Origin: Amaranthus tricolor
Lineage: Eukaryota > Streptophyta > Magnoliopsida > Caryophyllales > Amaranthaceae
Assembly (NCBI RefSeq): GCF_026212465.1
Contig: NC_080063.1
Span: 4,389,844 to 4,453,843, forward strand
Direction: 5' to 3'
Length of the DNA: 64,000 nucleotides
Shown here: piece after piece, positions 56,960 through 64,000 of the stretch
Position numbering within the stretch: position 1 is the stretch's first letter
Layout: the number at the start of each line of letters is the position of its first letter
Notes under the pieces: generated by a model
Databases searched by the model: none
Told to the model about the DNA's origin: nothing
What the model saw: only the letters and a program-made list of their open reading frames with translations
Program-made: the position numbers and the translations under genes

Positions 56960-59900
56960 AAAAAAATAAAAAGAACATTCGAAACAGAAGGAGTATATAG
57001 TACATTGATATAAAATTAATAATATCTCATATAAATATATTTTAATTTATAAATTAAAATTAAAATTATGTATAAATTTTTCTCTTTTATTTAAAATATT
57101 TTTTGTAAAAAATGTTAATGAAAACAGAAAAGTTGAAATCTGGTAACTCGGCCACGGTGAGTCAACATGTATGACTCTTTATTACAATCATTTCATATTC
57201 TTATCTCTCGATGGGGGATGTAAAATATACTCAAGCGGTCTAGCCCCTAGGTGATTATCCTTTGACAAATATTGATGCATCAACATTTGGTGATATACTG
57301 ATATAGCTATATAATTTAATTTATTTGCGATTTTTCTATAATAATTATACTTATTAATTGACTATAATAATCTTAATTTTAGAGGGTATTTTTCTAGAGT
57401 AAATCCGGTGACCTGATGACTTTCTATAACAAGTTTTATTTTATTAAAAAGAATGAATTAAAAAATAGTGTCGAAAAAAATGTTACAAAAATGTTCAAAA
57501 AATTTATGATTTTTTTTATTATTTAGAAATTTTTATGTAAAATTTCAAAATTTTTCTCTAAGTTTTTAAAATAATTTTCGGTTTATTTTTTGGGTGAATT
57601 ATCTACTATAGCAGGTCGTCGAATAATCCAAGTTTATTCTAGGCAAATACCCCTTAAAGTTGAGATTATTCTTGGTTGATCAATAGGTGAAATTATTGTA
57701 GGAAAATCACGAATAGATTGAATTATTCTAGGTAATTTTTCATTAATTTTACAACAAATAAATAGTTTCTCCGTTATTTTTTAAAATTTTTTATGCACCT
57801 TTTTTTTCAGCTGTTAATCTTGCTCACATTAATAAATGGCATCTTAGTTTGAGCAAATTGTTGTTTTCTCCGAGATAAGATTATAGATTTCATTTTCTCA
57901 TATCTCTTCGTTACCTTTAGTCCAACTAATTAATAATTAAAACATCAAATATTTGATTGTATTCTAGGCATTTTTCACTTTAATAATTAAATTTAATTTG
58001 TATAAACACCACTATTAGAAAACACATTATTAAAAACAAAACATAATCATCGAAAAGACATTCTTCAAAGTGTAAGTCTAATATGAACTTAATCGACAAT
58101 ATTTTTAGTGTGCATTATTTTTTAATCTTTTACTTACAAGTACACGTTTCTCACTTTCGATCCATTTTATATAATTTAATAAACACTATTTTATTGTTAA
58201 TTAAATTCATACAAAATCATGTCCAATTCTTTAAAACTCACACAGATAATGTTGAATGATGTGAATTGATAGATTTTCAAAACACTATAACTTGAGTTAC
58301 AATATAAATTTGTTGCATGTTATTAAATTGAAAACATTTAATAATAAATTTCAAATCGAATTCGATAACAATACTTTCTCCGCTCTCCAAACCTTTTGTT
58401 CTTTCTTAATTACTAAATCAAAAAACAAAATGGATGCCGAACAATGCTTATAAATACCACGTATACACCATAATGTCACTCATATTCTCTTGCTCTCACT
58501 ATTAGGAAGTAAAATTGACCATTTTAACGGAACATTAGGTTGACAATGGTGATGATTTTTTTTTTTTACAATATTCACTAATCATCTTAGTTTACATTAT
58601 ATTTTCAATCATAAAAGATAACAAAAATTTATAATCAATAATCGTGATTTGTAAATAACCACAAAATAACAAAAATAATACTATTAAAATAAACAAAACT
58701 AAAAAAGATAAATTTAAATAACAAAATTCTCACCCTATCACATCCTATCACATAAGGATGATTTATTAATCTTATAAATAATTGTTATTTACTAAGACTT
58801 TCTCAAAAGATAATCAAGTGAGATTTTGATTAATTTACATTAATACTAATTTTAATAATACTAACTTTTTTATAATTTTTATTATGCGTAATTAAAAAGG
58901 CAATATTAACAATTGATTCTTTCATTGGCATAGATGAAAATTAAATGATCAACGAAGCTGTTATTAATAACATAAAACAACACTTGTAGACCCACATTTC
59001 CTCTAAAAGTAAAAGCCAATACACAAATTAATCTCTAACTTTAGACATAATTTTAAATATAAAACTTTTTAGCAATTGTTTCAAATTGATTATCAAACAA
59101 ATATATTATGGAAGCCAATTGAGTGTTTTCTCCCTTTTGAAATAACAACTAACGACCCAAAGGCCAAAGAGCATCCTATGTAACTTTATTTTATACTCCA
59201 ATAAAGTTAGTTTTATGCAAATTTTCAATTCTTGACCAATAATTGAATTTTGTACTATGATCCTCATTCATATTCCTAGCTTTGTTTTCTTTGACTTTTC
59301 TTTATTTTCCACCTTAAATGAGGTTCACTTTCTATTGAAAAGACGTGACCCATAAATCCCATATTGTTAGGGTGGGTGGAAAAAATTATTTTAATTGAAA
59401 ATAAGTGGGTTTGTGTTGTAATTTTTTATTTAATTAAGTAAATAGATTAATTATATTATTTTATCTGTTTATTTAATATGCTAGATTAATTTTAAAATTT
59501 TAAACCTAAAATAAACATGTATTGTTCATTTAATTATACGAATTAATTTCAAGTCAAGTCAATCAGCATAAAACGAACTTAATTCATTTAATATTTTCCT
59601 TTTTTTTGTTATAGTAAATACTTCCTCCATTTTCAAATACTCGCTACGTAAGAGTTTTTGACACTATTTATCGTTTAAGTTTATTTTATATATTGCTGCT
59701 AATGTATAAGAAAAAATATAGTCAAGTGGGATCTTGTTTAAATCTTCTAATGCATTACACTATTAAAACAACTATTTTCGTGTTGTAGACGTTAATGTTA
59801 TTAAACTCTCACTCTATTGTTCGTGTAGTGCAAATTTTACCACCAAAAATAGGCTAGTCGATGATGACGAAGTAAGCTTATGAACGGAAATACGTTACTC

Positions 59901-60250
59901 ATAAGATTGAAATTTCCATACATACTTATTAAACACTCAGTCCAATAGAAATGCACCAAAGACAAAAAGTCAAATATAATAATGTTAAATAGAATATGTA
60001 GAATTATAATATTATGTCTTATAAGTTATAATGTAACACAGGTGATATAAAATGAAGAAAATAATTGAATGATGTAAATAATAATAAAAAAGTTTAAATA
60101 TATAGATGAAATTAATATAATATTAGTAGAATTTAATTTCATGTAAGAAATGCAAAATAAGTAAGATAATACAAAATAAAAGTTAGTTGATGTAAATTGA
60201 GAGGTACAAAAGAATTATTATCTTTCTAAGTTATAACAATTAGTTATCGC
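56960..60250. other. A+T-rich gene-free stretch
   Basis: No coding or RNA feature was supportable. A lone Stowaway-like end (ATACTTCCTCCATTTTCAAA, about 59621) has no obvious partner. Confidence 0.5.
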
Positions 60251-60257
60251 CAAAATA

Positions 60258-60385
60258 TACCTGGCCCATTTCAAAAAATGAAAAATAAAAAATAAATACC
60301 TAGCCCATTTCAAAAAAAAAAAGATAAAATAATAAATACCTAGCCCATTTCAAAAAAAAAAGATAAAATAATAAACACCTTACTA
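60258..60385. repeat. Minisatellite, about 3 units of 41-47 bp
   Basis: Three consecutive variants of CCTAGCCCATTTCAAAAAAA followed by AGATAAAATAATAAATA. Differences are mainly in the length of the A runs. Confidence 0.8.
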
Positions 60386-60399
60386 AGCAATGCATTATA

Positions 60400-61210
60400 T
60401 AATGGAATAGCTTAATTCTCAGAAAGAATAATTGTCTTGTGTCTTTCATTCATTTCAAGGATTATAAAGAGATGAACAATGCAAGAATATGAAACGTATT
60501 TACACAATAGAAGTATAAATTATGTTTAATTATTCTAAGATAAACTATATATAAATATACTCAAGAATATATAAATATAATATCTTGTAAAATTATTATA
60601 TTCTAATACATCTTGAAAATTGAAATGGGAGATTAACGAATGTTGAGACTATCTTTGAAATCTTGAAAGTATAAGTGGAAGCCTTTTGGTATAGATATCT
60701 ACAATTTGATGTTTGGATGAAAAGTGGAGGATTTTAAATTGATCCCTATATACTTTCTCACGAACAAAATGTATATTCATTTTAATGTTTAGTTCGTTTA
60801 TGTTGCACTGAGTTTCCTATAGGTAAATGGCATTAATATTATCACATTAAACTAAAGTTGCTTTGGGAATTAGACAATATAGTTTAAGTAAACGACATAT
60901 ATAACCAACAAGATTCAAACACAATATTAGCGACACAACAGATTTGGCTTTGGAACTAGAATGAGATAGAGTGGCTTGTCACTTATAAGACAAAAAAATA
61001 AAATTATCACCCATTTAAGAAAATAAACTCAATAACCAGATGTTGAGTGTCTAGTATGTAGACAACCTGTTCAATCTGTATCAGTGTAGGAAAGAAAAGA
61101 AGATATAGATCGGATCGATAGAGATGAAGGCAGTAGTGAAGAGTCCCTTTAATATATATGAGAATATGGCTTATTTGATGAAATAATGCATTGGAGTTTT
61201 GATCAGCTTG
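60400..61210 (-). mobile_element. Copia retrotransposon remnant: RNase H region and 3' LTR part
   Basis: On the minus strand, from 61210 down, broken frames read YIKGTLHYCLHLYRSDLYL, the RNase H part SYTDTD with CLHTRHSTSGY, ANIVFESCWLYMSFT, and INAIYL...IKMNIHFVREKVYRD followed by KHQIVDIYTKRLP. These are the post-RT and RNase H blocks of plant Ty1/copia polyproteins. Below about 60605 the sequence has LTR character, starting TGTATTAGAATATAATAA on the minus strand. Many stops; inactive. Confidence 0.8.
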
Positions 61211-61329
61211 AGAAGAGTGCTCAAATACCTAGTAATTTTGGTTTCAAATAGTTGGGAGAAGAAGAAAAGATGCTTTGATTTGTCATGGAACATTCGAAAG
61301 CATTGGAGATTAGAGTACATAGTACTCAC

Positions 61330-61560
61330 ATGAAGACGTACCAAGACAGTAACATGCTTAAAAATGCCCGTAATGACTCAAAAGCGGGCACCATTCAATA
61401 CACAACTACATACTCGTGACTATGCTTGGTCAAACGAGCATCTGCTGGCTCGACTGAGCGCCCACCATGCGGTTACACGTCTATCTTATTTTAAGTTGTA
61501 AATTAGTGAAGCTCTCCAGTCTCCATGTTTGTTCATTCTTTAATGTAATACTGGATGTCT
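61330..61560. repeat. Copia-like LTR fragment
   Basis: Contains AAAAGCGGGCACC, CAAACGAGCATCTGC and GGCTCGACTGAGCGCC, the GAGC-rich words also seen in the LTR remnant at 17720-18260. Ends undefined. Confidence 0.35.
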
Positions 61561-61564
61561 AATG

Positions 61565-62380
61565 TTGGAAGGCCTAACGAGAGATGAACCACTGGCCAAA
61601 GGTTCCCAAGACAGGTTGTAATATGACTTGAAAGTGATATAATAAACATGAAATTAATGCAAACAACAAAATAAAATTAATACACATTATAAAATTTTTC
61701 ACTTTTAAAAAGAATTTTCATTTTCAATGCTTATCCAAAAATAACCACTAAACAACTTTGCAAATAAGTAAATTTTAGCAAATAAAACTTAGAATTAGAA
61801 AGCGTACAAATGATATGTGAATTCTCTTCTGACTTGTGAAGAATAACTTGATTTAAAAAGTAGTTATTTTTGTGAGAGATTTTTTTCTAATGAAATGGCG
61901 CACTATAAGATGCCTGTATACTCATATATATTATTAGTTGAGATATTTAACCCGGCCATGTATAAAATAAGTCTCACAAAAAGACCGTCTCATATAATAA
62001 TTTACATTTAAACATAAGAAACCGGCAAGACCCATATAGCATAGTTGATGTTTGAAAGGCCTAACTTTTTGGGCCTTGTAGGGACAGGAACTGCATTAAA
62101 AATGCCCCCATATTTGGGTTAGCTGAGTTAATGGTAGATGTTGTTGGGCATCATCAAGACGGACAACCCAATGTGAACTCGTGACTTTCTTTACTCATCC
62201 AATTTTTTGTAAAAAAAGTTTGCATTTATTATTGCTTCTTGGAGTTAATTTTAAAGAATTTATATTTTAAAATGCATGGAAAAGTTGTATGAAAATGTCA
62301 AAATTTGAAGAAAAAACGCACAAAATAAAATGGACGTTTTGCATCTACAAATGCAAAACATAGTTCCATAATTTTGAATA
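61565..62380. other. Intergenic DNA without recognised genes
   Basis: Only a CTCACAAAAAGACCGTCTCA word (about 61973), a fragment of the AGACCGTCT MITE family, was seen. Confidence 0.5.
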
Positions 62381-62386
62381 ACTTTT

Positions 62387-62946
62387 TGTTTCTCAAGAAA
62401 CCAACTCAACCAAAAGCTTAAGTTGATGGTTGAGTTGGATGAGACTTCATCATACGTTATACTTCCTTCGTTTTCATTTACTTGCAACATTTGTTTTTTT
62501 ATGCAGTTTGATGCACTAATTCATCCTTAATATCTCTAATTATGAATAATAAAATATTATAAAAGTTTGATATTAAAAATCTTTGCAGTGAGACGAATCA
62601 AACAAGACCTCACTTAACTATATTTTGACCTATAGATTAAAAACTAATCACAAATTAAGAATGATGAAAGAATAGTGCCATTTTTACCAATGTTGCAACT
62701 GATTTGAAAGGAAGGAAGTATACTCCAATACACCCCCCTCACACGTGCCCTTTGTACTAGAAGTGTGGATGCAACAGAGGTCCTCCTCATACCTGGTGCC
62801 AGATATATCACTTGAATTTGAGGGATGGTTGAGATTTAAGTCCGTGACCTTTTGTAATGTTGGCTCTGATACTATGTTTAGGAACTAATTCAACCAAAAA
62901 CTTAAGCTGATGGTTGAGACTCCAAGATATATTATATACTCTAACA
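62387..62946 (-). mobile_element. TRIM retrotransposon interrupted by a Stowaway MITE
   Basis: On the minus strand the 5' LTR (62946-62875, 72 bp) begins TGTTAGAGTATATAATATA and ends CTAAACA, directly followed by the primer site TAGTATCAGAGCC (62874-62862). The internal domain ends in the polypurine tract TGTGAGGGGGG (62743-62733). The 3' LTR starts at 62732 with TGTATTGGAGTA, is interrupted by a 257-bp Stowaway, and resumes at 62461 with the same LTR core (CAACCATCAACTTAAGC) to about 62387. Element without the insert is about 300 bp and non-coding. Target duplication is not clear. Confidence 0.85.
62462..62718. mobile_element. Stowaway-type MITE nested in a TRIM LTR
   Basis: 257 bp between TA dinucleotides (62460-62461 and 62719-62720). 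Left end CTTCCTTCGTTTTCATTTAC with CTTGCAACAT; reverse-complemented right end CTTCCTTCCTTTCAAATCAG with TTGCAACAT. Removing it restores the LTR of the surrounding TRIM. Confidence 0.9.
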
Positions 62947-63038
62947 TTATTTTGATTAAGATTTTTTAAGATTGATAAAGTATCATCCTAGGAATATTGT
63001 GTAAGTGTTTCTCAAATATTATTATTTCAACAACATAT

Positions 63039-64000
<962 letters not shown>

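Overview
The window is nuclear DNA from a flowering plant, most likely a eudicot. The evidence is very A+T-rich intergenic sequence, genes with short exons and GT-AG introns, plant-type gene families, and dense plant repeats (Stowaway and hAT MITEs, copia, RTE-type LINE, Cassandra and other TRIMs, a FAR1/MULE transposon with a plant mobile domain gene). I cannot fix the species; a Caryophyllales origin is only an impression. No rRNA, tRNA, CRISPR or bacterial-type feature was seen.

Three host genes look intact. (1) A two-exon DUF1442 gene on the minus strand (11041-12169) encodes 228 residues. (2) A five-exon IBA57 gene on the plus strand (38087-41873) encodes 400 residues, a mitochondrial protein of 4Fe-4S cluster maturation. 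(3) A four-exon leucine-rich-repeat receptor-like pseudokinase on the minus strand (43306-47292) encodes 682 residues and resembles Arabidopsis At5g51560. IBA57 and the receptor gene are convergent, separated by about 1.4 kb that holds a rearranged copia remnant. All exon junctions were placed by reading frame, GT-AG sites and remembered family sequence.

Layout. 0-2.5 kb: 3' part of a decayed RTE-type LINE (minus), a TRIM solo LTR with perfect 5-bp target duplication, and a Tourist-like MITE. 2.5-11 kb: A+T-rich DNA with one complete TRIM (perfect duplication) and a hAT MITE. 11-12.5 kb: the DUF1442 gene. 14.8-18.6 kb: copia-like LTRs and an AAT/ATT palindromic microsatellite. 18.7-19.7 kb: a patch joining fragments of two unrelated host genes in opposite orientation (importin-5 and a WLM metalloprotease). 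22.6-29 kb: a decayed Mutator-like element with a FAR1/MULE/SWIM/OTU transposase gene (plus) converging on a plant mobile domain gene (minus). 31 kb: a Cassandra LTR carrying a 5S-rRNA-like segment. 32.7-35.2 kb: a mariner-like element with a broken transposase and an apparently captured 5' gene end. 36.4-37.8 kb: LTR and MITE remnants ahead of IBA57. 47.5-64 kb: no convincing gene; Stowaway, hAT and Harbinger-type MITEs, a 447-bp tandem repeat with possible Helitron-like ends, a copia pol remnant, and a TRIM split by a nested Stowaway.

The genes show no functional linkage. The most notable material is the transposon-borne OTU protease plus PMD pair, the two-gene capture patch, and several precisely delimited nested or target-duplicated elements.
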